Positions 46,556 to 56,104 of a stretch of 64,000 nt of DNA are shown here, one piece after another. A program made the position numbers and the translations under genes. Location of the stretch: contig NZ_WUED01000005.1 of assembly GCF_016806695.1 (NCBI RefSeq), positions 62,001 to 126,000 of the forward strand, written 5' to 3'. Under the pieces are notes generated by a model. The model did no database searches, was not told where the DNA came from, and worked only from the letters and a program-made list of their open reading frames with translations. Each line of letters starts with the position of its first letter. Positions within the stretch are counted from its first letter, which is position 1. This DNA comes from Campylobacter bilis (GTDB lineage: Bacteria > Campylobacterota > Campylobacteria > Campylobacterales > Campylobacteraceae).

Positions 46556-48568
46556 TTATTTACAAAACCCTGCTTCTATAAGAAAACAAGAAGGCTCAAA
46601 AGAACTTTTTTTATTCTTATCATATTTAGCATAACTAAGATAAAGTATATTTTTTGCCCTAGTAACCGCAACATAAAAAAGTCTTCTTTCTTCTTCTAAA
46701 CTTCCACCCATACTCATAAGCTTTTGATTAGGAAAGCGTCCTTGCACCAAATCTATAATAAAAACAAGTTCAAATTCTAAGCCTTTACTTGCATGCACAC
46801 TTAATAAATTCACCCCTTTGCCGCTACTCATTTCATTAGCACCCAAAGTAAGAAAATTATAATATTTATGGATATCACCATAATGCTGTGCTAATTCTTT
46901 TAAAACATTAAATTTAGTTTGTATTTTATCTAAATTTTCATTTTTCCTTAATAAATCAACCTGCCCTGCTTTATTTGTCGCTCTTTTAATAGCAAGTTCT
47001 TCACAAATTTCTTTATAAAAAGAATTTTCACAAATCAAACAAATCAAAGCTAAAGAATGCTTTGATTTTATGGCTTTTTTAAGAAAAAAATAAATTTTCT
47101 CTAAATTTTTAGCACACAGTTCATTGATTTTTGAAAGTTTTAAAATAGGATGAGCATGAAATTCACTCTCAAAGTGAAAGCGATTTTCATTGGCTAATTC
47201 TTCTAAATCTGCAAAAAGTCCAAGTTGATAATTTCTTTTTTGATGATTTTGTAAATTCACGCTTTTATCAGGATCTAAAAAGCCTTTTATCAAGCTTCCA
47301 TGCCCTAGTTTTAAAAGCGCATCAAAAATTTCTTTTGCCAAAACACCTCCAACACCTTTAGTATACTGAACCAAATGGATAAAAGCCATAATATCTTTAG
47401 GATTAACAACAAGAGCAAGCATAGCACTAAAGGCTTTTACTTCCAAACTTTCAAAAAAACTTCCGCCTCCTTTTCTCACACTTGCAATGCCCTGTTCTCT
47501 TAATGCCACTTCAACACCATCTGCACTAGAATTATTGCGAAAAATCACAGCAATTTCTTCTAGTTTCACCCCGCTTGTAAGTATCATTTTAGCTATATTT
47601 TGATATTGATCAAATAATTCTTCAAAAACAAGTAAAGAAGGTACTTTAAAATCATCATTTCTAGTAACAATAAGTTCTTTAGGATACAATCTTTCATTAT
47701 TTAAAATAACTTTATTAGCTAAAGCTAAAATACTTTTTGATGAACGATAATTTTTATTTAAAGAAAAAATTTGCGCATCTTTAAAGCGTTCTTTAAACCC
47801 TCCAATAATATTAATATCTGCTCCATTAAAAGCATAAATGCTTTGATCATAATCTCCCACGCAAAACAAACTTTTACTATCAAAAGCTTCGATTAAAGAA
47901 CTTTGCAAAGTATTTGTATCTTGATATTCATCCACTAAGATCTCATCAAATTCATATTGCTGATCTTTTAAAAGTTCTTTAAGATAAATAAGCAAATCAT
48001 TAAAATCTAAATAATTAAAACGTTTTTTTTCATTATCATATTCTTTTAAAATATCTTCATAAATTTCAGCATAAACACTTTGTTCTTGATAATTTTGACA
48101 AAACCAAGTATAAAAATCTTGCTCATAAGCTTTGTTTTGAAACAAAGAATAAAGATCATATAAATAGCTAGATTGATAAGGCTTAATATCGCTTAAATGC
48201 ATAAAAGTTCTTTTCTCATACACGCTTTTTAATAAAGTTTTAAGCTCACTTGCCTGCTTTAAAACAATATCTTTATTTGCATTCTTAAGCAAAGTATAAG
48301 CCATACTATGAAAAGTGCCTGCAAGTATTTTACTAGTAATATTTTTATCAAAAAACCTTCCCAAACGCCTTATCATTTCTTTGCTAGCTTTATTAGTAAA
48401 AGTAAGAAGCATGATTTTTCTAGGATCAACACCCTGATTTAAAAGATAAGAAATCCTTGCGACAATAGTAGAAGTTTTACCTGTCCCTGCACTTGCAATT
48501 ATAAGATTATGTCCAAAATTCGCAGTAGCAGCCAGATATTGCTCTTTATTTAAATGTGAAAATGGCAT
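46556..48568 (-). CDS. UvrD/Rep-family ATP-dependent DNA helicase
   Basis: A 670-residue superfamily 1A helicase, 3'-5' direction by family. Motif I is IIASAGTGKTSTI near residue 25, motif Ia LLTFTNKASKEM, motif II ILVDEYQDT near residue 215, motif III GDYDQSIYAFNGA, motif IV KNYRSSKSILALA, and the C-terminal LLSVHASKGLEFELVF and RRLFYVAVTRA. The ATG at 48568 has AAGGA seven bases upstream; the frame opens at a TTG (48589) that lies before that site, so I reject it. It probably acts in replication restart or repair. Confidence 0.92.
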   Translation of the reverse strand: MPFSHLNKEQYLAATANFGHNLIIASAGTGKTSTIVARISYLLNQGVDPRKIMLLTFTNKASKEMIRRLGRFFDKNITSKILAGTFHSMAYTLLKNANKDIVLKQASELKTLLKSVYEKRTFMHLSDIKPYQSSYLYDLYSLFQNKAYEQDFYTWFCQNYQEQSVYAEIYEDILKEYDNEKKRFNYLDFNDLLIYLKELLKDQQYEFDEILVDEYQDTNTLQSSLIEAFDSKSLFCVGDYDQSIYAFNGADINIIGGFKERFKDAQIFSLNKNYRSSKSILALANKVILNNERLYPKELIVTRNDDFKVPSLLVFEELFDQYQNIAKMILTSGVKLEEIAVIFRNNSSADGVEVALREQGIASVRKGGGSFFESLEVKAFSAMLALVVNPKDIMAFIHLVQYTKGVGGVLAKEIFDALLKLGHGSLIKGFLDPDKSVNLQNHQKRNYQLGLFADLEELANENRFHFESEFHAHPILKLSKINELCAKNLEKIYFFLKKAIKSKHSLALICLICENSFYKEICEELAIKRATNKAGQVDLLRKNENLDKIQTKFNVLKELAQHYGDIHKYYNFLTLGANEMSSGKGVNLLSVHASKGLEFELVFIIDLVQGRFPNQKLMSMGGSLEEERRLFYVAVTRAKNILYLSYAKYDKNKKSSFEPSCFLIEAGFCK

Positions 48569-48650
48569 TTTTTTCCTTAAAAAAGCCAAATTATAGAAAA
48601 AAATTGCTTAAAAATATAAAAATTTAAAATTACTTTATATTAGATTATAG

Positions 48651-48656
48651 TATAAT
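48651..48656 (+). promoter_or_regulatory. -10 box for the periplasmic-protein/valS transcript
   Basis: A perfect TATAAT 36 bp upstream of the ATG at 48692, in the AT-rich divergent region shared with the helicase gene. Confidence 0.5.
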
Positions 48657-48691
48657 AAAAAATATTTTATATTTTATGCTAAGGGATAACA

Positions 48692-49624
48692 ATGAATTTT
48701 AAAATTTTTGCTATTATTTTTGGTGCTTTAATTAGCGTGGTTGCAATACTTGGAGGCACTTATTTTTATCTTTTTGAATATTCCAAGCCAAAAAATTATA
48801 CCTCAAACACTCATGATTATTTTGAACAAAAATCCTATACTCATAATGATAATATTGCAAATAAAATCCATAATAATTCCTCATATGATTTAAACACTAG
48901 CAAAGAAATCATACCACCAAAACAAGATCAAAATCCTATTAATGACACAATGGCAAATAATCAAATTCAAGAAAACCTACACAAAGACCACAATACAAGC
49001 AATCAAAACCAAGAAAATCCAGATACAACAAAAGCAAATCTAATAAACAACCAAACTGAAAAAGAAATTCATAAAAACCCAAAAACTTTGGAAAAAAAAC
49101 AAACTCAAAACAAACAAGTAAAACAAAATAAAAAGCTAAGTGCAGCCCAAGAATACCTAACTATAGGGAAAAATAGTCGTCTAGAGCCAAAGCTTAGCAC
49201 AAAAAATATGAAAGTTTATATTTTAGATGGGAAATTTCTTAGTCAATACAGAATCAATCTTTTAAAAAATATGCTAAGCACTATACAAGATCGGTCTAAA
49301 GACTATTATTTAAGTGTCTTTGTCAAAATGCTACCAAAAGGCGAAATGAAACTCAATATTTATAATAAAGACATTATTTTTTCAAACATGAAAAAAGCTT
49401 ATAAATATATAAATTTAGAACAATTAAGGGCTTATTTAGATAATCCAGAAGAATTAAACCGACACGTAGCACGTGAGGAAATTTTAAAAAGGCTAAGACT
49501 TCAAATTAAAAAAGATGGCATAGGAAGTGAATTTTCTAAACACATAAAAAGCTTAAAAACAGGGCTTGATACAGCACAATACTTTTTTCCATTTTGCGAA
49601 ATTATAGAAATCACTTCTGTTTAA
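48692..49624 (+). CDS. Membrane-anchored protein with Asn/Gln-rich linker, unknown function
   Basis: A 310-residue protein. Residues about 5-28 form one transmembrane helix or uncleaved signal; residues about 40-145 are a low-complexity linker rich in Asn, Gln, Lys and His with repeated NQ and EN words; residues about 150-310 form a compact domain starting SAAQEYLTIGKNSRLEPKL. The arrangement is that of an inner-membrane anchor with a periplasmic domain on a flexible stalk. By position it corresponds to Cj0776c of C. jejuni. I know no function. Confidence 0.72.
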   Translation: MNFKIFAIIFGALISVVAILGGTYFYLFEYSKPKNYTSNTHDYFEQKSYTHNDNIANKIHNNSSYDLNTSKEIIPPKQDQNPINDTMANNQIQENLHKDHNTSNQNQENPDTTKANLINNQTEKEIHKNPKTLEKKQTQNKQVKQNKKLSAAQEYLTIGKNSRLEPKLSTKNMKVYILDGKFLSQYRINLLKNMLSTIQDRSKDYYLSVFVKMLPKGEMKLNIYNKDIIFSNMKKAYKYINLEQLRAYLDNPEELNRHVAREEILKRLRLQIKKDGIGSEFSKHIKSLKTGLDTAQYFFPFCEIIEITSV

Positions 49625-49663
49625 GAATAAGAATTTTTAAATAAAACAATTTAAAGAAATCCA

Positions 49664-52276
49664 ATGTATGATAAAAATTTAGAAAAAGAATATTATCAAA
49701 TTTGCGAAGAACGAGGATATTTCGAAATTGACGGAAATAAAAACTTGCAAGAAAAAGATAAAAATTTCTGCATCATGATGCCCCCGCCTAATGTTACAGG
49801 GGTATTACATATAGGACATGCTTTAACCTTTACCTTGCAAGATATTATCACTCGTTATAAAAGAATGGATGGTTATAAAGTACTTTACCAACCAGGACTT
49901 GATCATGCTGGTATTGCCACGCAAAATGTCGTAGAAAAACAACTTCTAGCTCAAGGTATCAAAAAAGAAGAATTAGGAAGGGAAAAATTCATAGAAGAAG
50001 TTTGGAAATGGAAAGAACAAAGCGGTGGGAAAATTTTAGACCAGATGAAAACGCTAGGCATCACTCCTGCATGGAGTCGTTTGCGTTTTACTATGGATGA
50101 AGGTTTAGCTAATGCGGTAAAAAAAGCCTTTGTTGATCTGTATGATAAAAAACTCATCATACAAGCAAATTATATGATAAATTGGTGCACTCATGATGGC
50201 GCTTTAAGCGATATAGAAGTAGAATACAAGGAAAATAAAGGCAAGCTTTATTATATTAAATATTTTTTAAAAGACAGTGATGAATTTTTGGTTGTAGCTA
50301 CAACACGCCCTGAGACCTTTTTTGGCGACAGTGCCATCATGGTACATCCTGATGATGATCGCTATGCTCACTTTATAGGCAAAGAAGTTCTTTTACCTAT
50401 AAGCAATAAAGCCATTAAAATCATAGCCGATAAACACGTAGAAAAAGAATTTGGAACAGGGGTTGTAAAAGTCACTCCTGCACATGATATGAATGATTAT
50501 GAAGTAGGCCTTAGGCATGATTTAGAATTTATTAATGTCTTTGATGAAAAAGGCATTTTAAATGAAGCTTGTTTGGAATTTCAAGGTTTAGAACGCTTAG
50601 AGGCAAGAGAGAAAATTGTAGCTAAACTAGAAGAATTAGGTTTTATAGAAAAAATAGAAGAATACCATCATCAAGTAGGATATTGCTATCGTTGTAATAA
50701 TATTGTAGAACCTTATATATCTAAACAATGGTTTGTAAAAAAAGAAATCGCTAAAGAAAGCATAAAAAAAGTCGCGCAAGATCAAAGCAAATTTTATCCT
50801 CATCATTGGATCAATAGTTTTAATGCATGGATGAAAGATTTAAAAGATTGGTGTATTTCAAGACAATTATGGTGGGGGCATCAAATTCCTGTTTATTATT
50901 GCGAATGCTCTCATGAATGGGCGAGTGAACACACACCAAAAGCTTGCCCAAAATGTCAAAGTCAAAATTTCAAACAAGATCAAAATGTATTAGACACTTG
51001 GTTTTCATCGGGCCTTTGGGCTATGAGTACCTTAGGATGGGGAAATGAAAATTGGGGTAAAAATAAAATTTGGTTTGAAAATGATTTAAAAGAATTTTAT
51101 CCTAATTCTTTATTAATCACTGGTTTTGATATTTTGTTTTTTTGGGTAGCAAGGATGATGTTTCAAAGCACTAATGCCTTAAATGAACTTCCTTTTAAAC
51201 ACATCTATTTACACGCTCTTGTCAAAGACGAACAAGGCAGAAAAATGAGTAAAAGCCTTGGAAATGTCATTGATCCTAATCAAAGCATTAAAGAATACAG
51301 TGCAGATATTTTACGTTTTAGTTTAGCTTTACTTTGTATACAAGGACGCGATATTAAACTTAGCAATGATAAGTTATTGCAAGTAAGAAATTTCACAAAC
51401 AAAATTTACAATGCGGCAAATTACCTACTTTTAAATGAAAATCAATTTGAAAATTTAGAAAATATTCAACTCCAATCAGAACTTGCAAAATATATTTATC
51501 TCCGCTTTCAAACCTGTGTTAAAGACCTCAGGGACAATTTAGATAATTATCGTTTTAATGATGCAGCAAATACACTTTATAAGTTTTTTTGGGATGATTT
51601 TTGTGATTGGGGTATAGAACTTAGCAAGGCTGAAAAATCAAGCATTAAAGAACTAGGAAGCATTTTTAAAGAAGCTTTAAAACTTCTTAGTCCTTTTATG
51701 CCTTTTATTAGTGAGTATTTATACCATAAATTAAGTGCTACAACACTCCAAACTAGTCCATCTATAATGATAAGCAAATATCCAAAATTCATTCCACAAG
51801 ATAAAAATATAGAAAAAATCTTTTCTTTACTCGTAGAAAGTATCATCAGTATACGTCGTGCTAAAAGCTTAATTGATCTAGGAAATTCTAAAATACAAAA
51901 AGCTTACATCAAATTATCTGATATAAAAATGCAAAACACATTAAAATCTTATATGCATTTTATCACAATGCTTGCTAAATGCGAACAAATAGAATTTAGC
52001 GAAGAAAAACTGCCAAAAGCAATATGCGATGTCAGTGAAAATTTAGAAATTTTCATCACACTTGAAAATGTAGATTTAAAGGGTATTTTAACAAGACTTG
52101 AAAATCAAAAAAACAAACTTGAAAAAGAAAGTGCTAAACTTAATTGCATGCTTTCAAACGAAAAATTTATTGCCAATGCACCTAAAGATGTAGTCGAACA
52201 AAACAAAAATGCTTTAGCAAATTTAAAAATTCAACTTGAAAAAATATCCATTGAACTTGAAAATTTAAGAGGTTAA
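49664..52276 (+). CDS. valS: Valyl-tRNA synthetase
   Basis: An 870-residue class I synthetase. The HIGH motif is in [15 protein letters not shown] near residue 45; the editing domain holds [17 protein letters not shown] near residue 220; the KMSKS loop is [10 protein letters not shown] near residue 530. A C-terminal coiled coil (from about residue 810) is typical of ValRS. It ends five bases before metN, so the methionine transporter genes may be partly read from this transcript. Confidence 0.97.
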   Translation: MYDKNLEKEYYQICEERGYFEIDGNKNLQEKDKNFCIMMPPPNVTGVLHIGHALTFTLQDIITRYKRMDGYKVLYQPGLDHAGIATQNVVEKQLLAQGIKKEELGREKFIEEVWKWKEQSGGKILDQMKTLGITPAWSRLRFTMDEGLANAVKKAFVDLYDKKLIIQANYMINWCTHDGALSDIEVEYKENKGKLYYIKYFLKDSDEFLVVATTRPETFFGDSAIMVHPDDDRYAHFIGKEVLLPISNKAIKIIADKHVEKEFGTGVVKVTPAHDMNDYEVGLRHDLEFINVFDEKGILNEACLEFQGLERLEAREKIVAKLEELGFIEKIEEYHHQVGYCYRCNNIVEPYISKQWFVKKEIAKESIKKVAQDQSKFYPHHWINSFNAWMKDLKDWCISRQLWWGHQIPVYYCECSHEWASEHTPKACPKCQSQNFKQDQNVLDTWFSSGLWAMSTLGWGNENWGKNKIWFENDLKEFYPNSLLITGFDILFFWVARMMFQSTNALNELPFKHIYLHALVKDEQGRKMSKSLGNVIDPNQSIKEYSADILRFSLALLCIQGRDIKLSNDKLLQVRNFTNKIYNAANYLLLNENQFENLENIQLQSELAKYIYLRFQTCVKDLRDNLDNYRFNDAANTLYKFFWDDFCDWGIELSKAEKSSIKELGSIFKEALKLLSPFMPFISEYLYHKLSATTLQTSPSIMISKYPKFIPQDKNIEKIFSLLVESIISIRRAKSLIDLGNSKIQKAYIKLSDIKMQNTLKSYMHFITMLAKCEQIEFSEEKLPKAICDVSENLEIFITLENVDLKGILTRLENQKNKLEKESAKLNCMLSNEKFIANAPKDVVEQNKNALANLKIQLEKISIELENLRG

Positions 52277-52281
52277 AAATT

Positions 52282-53292
52282 TTGATAAAAATAAAAAATT
52301 TAAAAAAATATTATGGCAAGGAACTTGTTATTAATGATGTTTCTTTAGATATTAAAAAAGGGGAAATCTACGCCATTGTAGGACATAGTGGAGCTGGAAA
52401 GTCCACACTTTTAAGGTGTATTAATGGACTTGAAAACTATCAAGAAGGCAGCTTAAAAGTGCTTGATCATGAAATCAAACACTTAAGCCAAAAAAACCCA
52501 AAAGCATTAAGAATGCTAAGAAAAGACATAGGCATGATTTTTCAAAATTTTGCTTTAATGGAGCGCAAAAATGTATTTGAAAATGTTGCTATGCCTTTAA
52601 GAACGCACTATACTCAATGTAAATTTTATGCCAAACTTTTAGCTAAAGAATACATGAGTGAAAAAGAATTAACTCAAAAAGTAAATTCTTTGCTTGAAAT
52701 CGTAGGACTTAGCCATAAAAATAAAGCATACCCTAAAGAACTTAGCGGAGGACAAAAACAACGCGTAGCCATTGCTAGAGCCTTATCTTTAAACCCAAAA
52801 ATTCTACTTAGCGATGAAGCAACTTCAGCCCTTGATCCTAATACCACAAAAAATATTTTAGAACTTATTTCCAAAATCAATGCTGAATTTGGTATCACCG
52901 TTGTTTTAGTCACTCATGAAATGGATGTTGTAAAAGACATAGCACAAAAAGCTTTATTGCTTGAAAACGGACAAATTATAGGAAGCGGTGCTATTGAAGA
53001 GCTTTTTTTAAAACCTAGTGAGAAGATGAAAAAATTCTTAGGCGAAAACGATTTCTTGCCTCAACACGGACTTAATATTAAGCTTTACTTTCCAAAAGAA
53101 GTGGCAGAAAATAGCATCATCACCCATATGGCAAGAACACTAGATATTGACTTTAATATAGTTTGGGGTAAAATTGAAAAACTCAATGGAAAAGCTTTAG
53201 GGAATTTAGTCATAAACATAGATCAAAAAGATAAAAACAAAGTTCTTGATTACATAGAAAAAAGCGGGGTATTATGGGAGATAGCATCATGA
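52282..53292 (+). CDS. metN: Methionine ABC transporter, ATP-binding protein
   Basis: A 336-residue ATPase of the methionine uptake (MUT) transporter. Walker A is [13 protein letters not shown] near residue 36, the signature [15 protein letters not shown] near residue 154, Walker [14 protein letters not shown] just after, and the C-terminal 80 residues form the NIL domain that senses methionine in MetN proteins. The start is TTG at 52282 with AGAGG nine bases upstream. It overlaps metI by 4 bp. Confidence 0.92.
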   Translation: MIKIKNLKKYYGKELVINDVSLDIKKGEIYAIVGHSGAGKSTLLRCINGLENYQEGSLKVLDHEIKHLSQKNPKALRMLRKDIGMIFQNFALMERKNVFENVAMPLRTHYTQCKFYAKLLAKEYMSEKELTQKVNSLLEIVGLSHKNKAYPKELSGGQKQRVAIARALSLNPKILLSDEATSALDPNTTKNILELISKINAEFGITVVLVTHEMDVVKDIAQKALLLENGQIIGSGAIEELFLKPSEKMKKFLGENDFLPQHGLNIKLYFPKEVAENSIITHMARTLDIDFNIVWGKIEKLNGKALGNLVINIDQKDKNKVLDYIEKSGVLWEIAS

Positions 53293-54200
53293 GCGAAGAA
53301 AATCACTCTATTTTCAATGCTTTTTACCATAGAATCTCGCAGTTTTTCAATGATTTTTCTTGGGAAGACATAAAAGAATTCAGCTTAAATACTATTACAA
53401 GCTTTGGTAAAAACTATGATAATATCTTAAAACCTGCTTTAAACGAAACTGTTTATATGAGTTTAATGGCTGTATTTTTTGGCTTTTTATTAGCTATCAT
53501 TCCAGGTATTTTACTAGCTATTTGGAATAAAAATGGCATTAAAGAAAACAAACTTGCTTATGGCATTTTAGATTTCATTACAAATATTTTGCGTGCTTTT
53601 CCTTTTCTTATACTTATGGTTGTACTTCTACCTCTTTCTAAAATCTTAGTAGGCACTAGCATAGGTACAAACGCTGCTATAGTCCCTCTAGCCATAGGAA
53701 TAGCACCCTATTTAGCTAAAATGCTTGAAGGAGCTTTTAAAGAAATCGATCAAGGCATTATAGAAGCAGCAAAAAGCTATGGTTCTACTGATATACAAAT
53801 CATATTTAAAGTGATTTTTAATGAAGCACTTCCTGCGATCATCAGTGGTCTTACTTTAACCTTGATTTTTACTATAGGCTTTTCAGCTCTTGCCGGAGCT
53901 GTTGGTGGTGGAGGCTTAGGCGATGTGGCAATACGCTATGGCTATGAGAGGTTTAATAAAGAAGTAATGATTCAAACTGTAATCATCTTGCTTGTATTAG
54001 TTCAAATTGTTCAAATTCTAGGCAATTTATTTTACACTTGGGCCAAAAGCAACAAAATTTTATATATTATTGCTACCTTATTAACTTTATTTACAATCAA
54101 TATAATCATTAATATCAATAATGAAGAAAATTTCTTGGGACAAATTATTGTTGTAGTTTTGCTTATAATGTATTTTATTTATAAAATTCTTAAAAAATAA
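53289..54200 (+). CDS. metI: Methionine ABC transporter, permease
   Basis: A 303-residue inner-membrane permease. The core (about residues 55-240) is MetI-like, with the coupling loop [25 protein letters not shown] and the conserved end [20 protein letters not shown]. It is longer than usual MetI (about 217 residues): an extra 50-residue soluble N-terminus and about 50 residues with two more C-terminal helices. The ATG at 53289 overlaps the metN stop (ATGA) and has GGGAGA upstream; the ATG at 53274 is therefore not preferred. Confidence 0.9.
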   Translation: MSEENHSIFNAFYHRISQFFNDFSWEDIKEFSLNTITSFGKNYDNILKPALNETVYMSLMAVFFGFLLAIIPGILLAIWNKNGIKENKLAYGILDFITNILRAFPFLILMVVLLPLSKILVGTSIGTNAAIVPLAIGIAPYLAKMLEGAFKEIDQGIIEAAKSYGSTDIQIIFKVIFNEALPAIISGLTLTLIFTIGFSALAGAVGGGGLGDVAIRYGYERFNKEVMIQTVIILLVLVQIVQILGNLFYTWAKSNKILYIIATLLTLFTINIIININNEENFLGQIIVVVLLIMYFIYKILKK

Positions 54201-54209
54201 GGAAATTGT

Positions 54210-54240
54210 AACTTATTTTAAACTAAATATAAGTTTTTTT
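54210..54240 (+). terminator. Terminator of metNI
   Basis: AACTTAT (54210-54216) pairs with ATAAGTT (54229-54235) and is followed by a run of T residues to 54240. It closes the metNI transcript just before the separate metQ promoter; the T-run also forms the upstream part of that promoter. Confidence 0.6.
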
Positions 54241-54243
54241 AAG

Positions 54244-54249
54244 TACAAT
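54244..54249 (+). promoter_or_regulatory. -10 box (TACAAT) for the metQ leader
   Basis: TACAAT follows a T-tract, as in Campylobacter sigma70 promoters. A transcript start near 54256 would leave about 23 nt before the leader peptide start and about 140 nt before metQ. Confidence 0.55.
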
Positions 54250-54278
54250 CTTGGCTAAAAGTTTAGAAAGGATAAATA

Positions 54279-54299
54279 ATGATGTCTCAGATGCGTTAG
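54279..54299 (+). CDS. Methionine-rich leader peptide (6 codons)
   Basis: ATG ATG TCT CAG ATG CGT TAG encodes Met-Met-Ser-Gln-Met-Arg. AAAGGA (54267-54272) lies six bases upstream of the first ATG, an ideal Shine-Dalgarno. Three of six codons are Met in front of a methionine-transport gene, and competing hairpins follow immediately, as in amino-acid attenuators. Translation is inferred, not shown. Confidence 0.6.
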   Translation: MMSQMR

Positions 54300-54358
54300 T
54301 CTGACTATCAATTTAAGTTTTTATATACTTCTTCCTGATAGTCAGAGTGAAATTGATA
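54287..54358 (+). promoter_or_regulatory. Candidate methionine-responsive RNA switch with mutually exclusive hairpins
   Basis: Three stems compete. TCAGA (54287-54291, inside the leader codons) pairs with TCTGA (54300-54304). TCTGACTATCA (54300-54310) pairs perfectly with TGATAGTCAGA (54336-54346), 11 bp with a 25-nt loop. TATCAATTT (54306-54314) pairs perfectly with AAATTGATA (54350-54358), 9 bp. The second and third share bases 54306-54310 and cannot coexist. No T-run follows either, so control might be through Rho, RNA decay or metQ translation rather than an intrinsic terminator. Confidence 0.6.
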
Positions 54359-54396
54359 AGATAAAGCAAGCACAAAATGACTAAAAAAGGAAAAAA

Positions 54397-55164
54397 ATGA
54401 AATTCAAAGCTTTAATCATAGCAAGTATACTAAGCCTTGGCTTACATGCCGAAGAAACCATCACAGTTGCAGCTACACCTGTTCCACATGCTGAAATTTT
54501 AGAACAAGTAAAACCAGAATTACAAAAGCAAGGATATAAACTTCAAATCAAAGAATTCACAGATTATGTTTTACCTAATCTAGCCGTGGATAGCGGTGAA
54601 GTTGATGCTAATTTTTTTCAACACACGCCTTATTTGGAAGAATTTAACAAAAGCAAACACACTAAACTCACAAAAGTAATCAACGTCCACATAGAACCTA
54701 TGGCAGTTTATTCTAAAAAATATAAGAGCTTAGACGATATCAAACAAGGAGCAAAAATAGCCATTCCTAACGATCCTACTAATGAAAGCAGAGCCTTAGA
54801 CATCATTGCAAAAAAAGGCTTAGTGAAATTTCAAGATAAAGCCTTAAAAACTCCCCTTGATATCACCTATAATCCTAAAAAACTTCAATTTATAGAATTA
54901 AAAGCTGCACAACTTCCAAGAGCTTTAGACGATGTTGATTTTGCTGTAATCAATTCTAATTACGCACTTTCTGCAAATTTAAATCCTGCAAAAGACAGTG
55001 TATTTATAGAAGACAAGCAAAGTCCTTATGCCAATATTTTAGTAGTTAAAACAGGAAATGAAAACGATGCAAAAATCAAAGCCCTAGCAAAAGCACTACA
55101 AAGCGATAAAGTCAAAAACTTTATCATAGAAAAATACAAAGGTTCGGTTTTACCTGCCTTTTAA
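54397..55164 (+). CDS. metQ: Methionine-binding periplasmic protein (NlpA/MetQ family), copy 1
   Basis: A 255-residue solute-binding protein for the MetNI transporter. A signal peptide ends near residue 18 (LGLHA then EET) but there is no lipobox cysteine, so it is a free periplasmic protein rather than a lipoprotein as in E. coli MetQ. Family segments include VAATPVPHAEILEQVKPEL, VDANFFQHTPYLEEFN and IPNDPTNESRAL near residue 125. AAAAGG precedes the ATG. It has its own promoter and the Met-rich leader. Confidence 0.9.
   Translation: MKFKALIIASILSLGLHAEETITVAATPVPHAEILEQVKPELQKQGYKLQIKEFTDYVLPNLAVDSGEVDANFFQHTPYLEEFNKSKHTKLTKVINVHIEPMAVYSKKYKSLDDIKQGAKIAIPNDPTNESRALDIIAKKGLVKFQDKALKTPLDITYNPKKLQFIELKAAQLPRALDDVDFAVINSNYALSANLNPAKDSVFIEDKQSPYANILVVKTGNENDAKIKALAKALQSDKVKNFIIEKYKGSVLPAF
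54871..54939 (+). repeat. 69-bp identical block, metQ copy 1
   Basis: Bases 54871-54939 are identical to 55676-55744 in the second copy, without a single synonymous difference, although the flanks differ markedly. Confidence 0.9.
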
Positions 55165-55166
55165 AC

Positions 55167-55182
55167 AAATCCTTTAGGATTT
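55167..55182 (+). other. Short intercistronic hairpin between metQ copies
   Basis: AAATCC and GGATTT form a 6-bp stem with a TTTA loop just after the first metQ stop. It may stabilise the upstream mRNA end or reduce read-through into the second copy. Confidence 0.4.
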
Positions 55183-55198
55183 TATCACAGGAGTTTTT

Positions 55199-55969
55199 AT
55201 GAAATTATTTCGATTTATCTTTTTTATTTCTATTATGGTTTTATCTGATTTATTAGCATCAAGCATCACTATAGGAGCAACACCAAATCCTTTTGGCACC
55301 TTATTAGAACTTATGAAAGATGATTTTAAAAATAAAGGATATGAACTTAAAATCATAGAATTTTCAGACTATATTTTACCTAATCGTGCCTTAGAAGAAA
55401 AAGAACTTGATGCTAATTTATTCCAGCACAAGCCTTTTTTACAAGCCTATAATCAAAAAAGAGGTGCTAAACTCATTGCAACAACGCCTGTGATTATAGC
55501 TCCTATAGGAATTTATAGTAAAAAAATCAATGATTTAAACAAACTCAAAGAAGGTGCTAAAGTCGCTATACCAAATGATAGCACTAACGAAAGCAGGGCT
55601 TTAGAGCTTTTAGAAAAAGCAGGCTTAATTGAATTAAGCCAAAATACCCTTAAAACCCTGCTTGATATAAACAAAAATCCTAAAAAACTTCAATTTATAG
55701 AATTAAAAGCTGCACAACTTCCAAGAGCTTTAGACGATGTTGATATAGCTATAATTAATTCTAACTACGCACTTGAAATAGGACTTAACCCAAGCAAAGA
55801 TGCTTTATTTCGCGAAGATAAAGACAGTGCTTATGTAAATTATATTGTAGTACGTTTAGAAGACAAAGAAAGCGTTAAAACCAAAATCATTGATGAAATT
55901 CTAAGAAGCCAGAAATTTAAAACCCTTATCAATGAACGCTATAAGGATATATTAATCCCTGCTTTTTAG
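55199..55969 (+). CDS. Methionine-binding periplasmic protein (NlpA/MetQ family), copy 2
   Basis: A 256-residue paralog of the preceding MetQ, with a signal peptide of about 20 residues and again no lipobox cysteine. It shares TIGATPNPFGTLLELM, ELDANLFQHKPFL and IPNDSTNESRAL with copy 1, and one block near residues 160-182 is identical even at the DNA level (69 bp). The two may bind different methionine-like ligands; the family includes L- and D-methionine and other amino acid binders. It lies 34 bp downstream of copy 1 and has CAGGAG upstream of its ATG. Confidence 0.88.
   Translation: MKLFRFIFFISIMVLSDLLASSITIGATPNPFGTLLELMKDDFKNKGYELKIIEFSDYILPNRALEEKELDANLFQHKPFLQAYNQKRGAKLIATTPVIIAPIGIYSKKINDLNKLKEGAKVAIPNDSTNESRALELLEKAGLIELSQNTLKTLLDINKNPKKLQFIELKAAQLPRALDDVDIAIINSNYALEIGLNPSKDALFREDKDSAYVNYIVVRLEDKESVKTKIIDEILRSQKFKTLINERYKDILIPAF
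55676..55744 (+). repeat. 69-bp identical block, metQ copy 2
   Basis: Partner of 54871-54939. Direct repeat, 805 bp apart; recombination between the two would delete the interval and fuse the genes in frame. Confidence 0.9.
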
Positions 55970-56082
55970 CCTAATTTAAAAATATCAAAGCCTTTATAAT
56001 ACAATTCAAATTCATTATAAATCATAATTAATGATATAAAATTTTTAAAGGCTTTATTAAACTTATAAAAGTAAAATACCTT

Positions 56083-56088
56083 TATACT
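56083..56088 (+). promoter_or_regulatory. Possible -10 box for flgA
   Basis: TATACT lies 17 bp upstream of the flgA ATG, with AGGG between. The leader would be very short. I see no sigma54 or sigma28 consensus that I can support here. Confidence 0.35.
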
Positions 56089-56104
56089 TAATACAGGGAT
56101 AAAA

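Noticed and set aside
54244..54396. SAM or other known riboswitch in the metQ leader
   Set aside because: No conserved core of any SAM riboswitch class that I know could be found; the Met-codon ORF with competing stems explains the region better.
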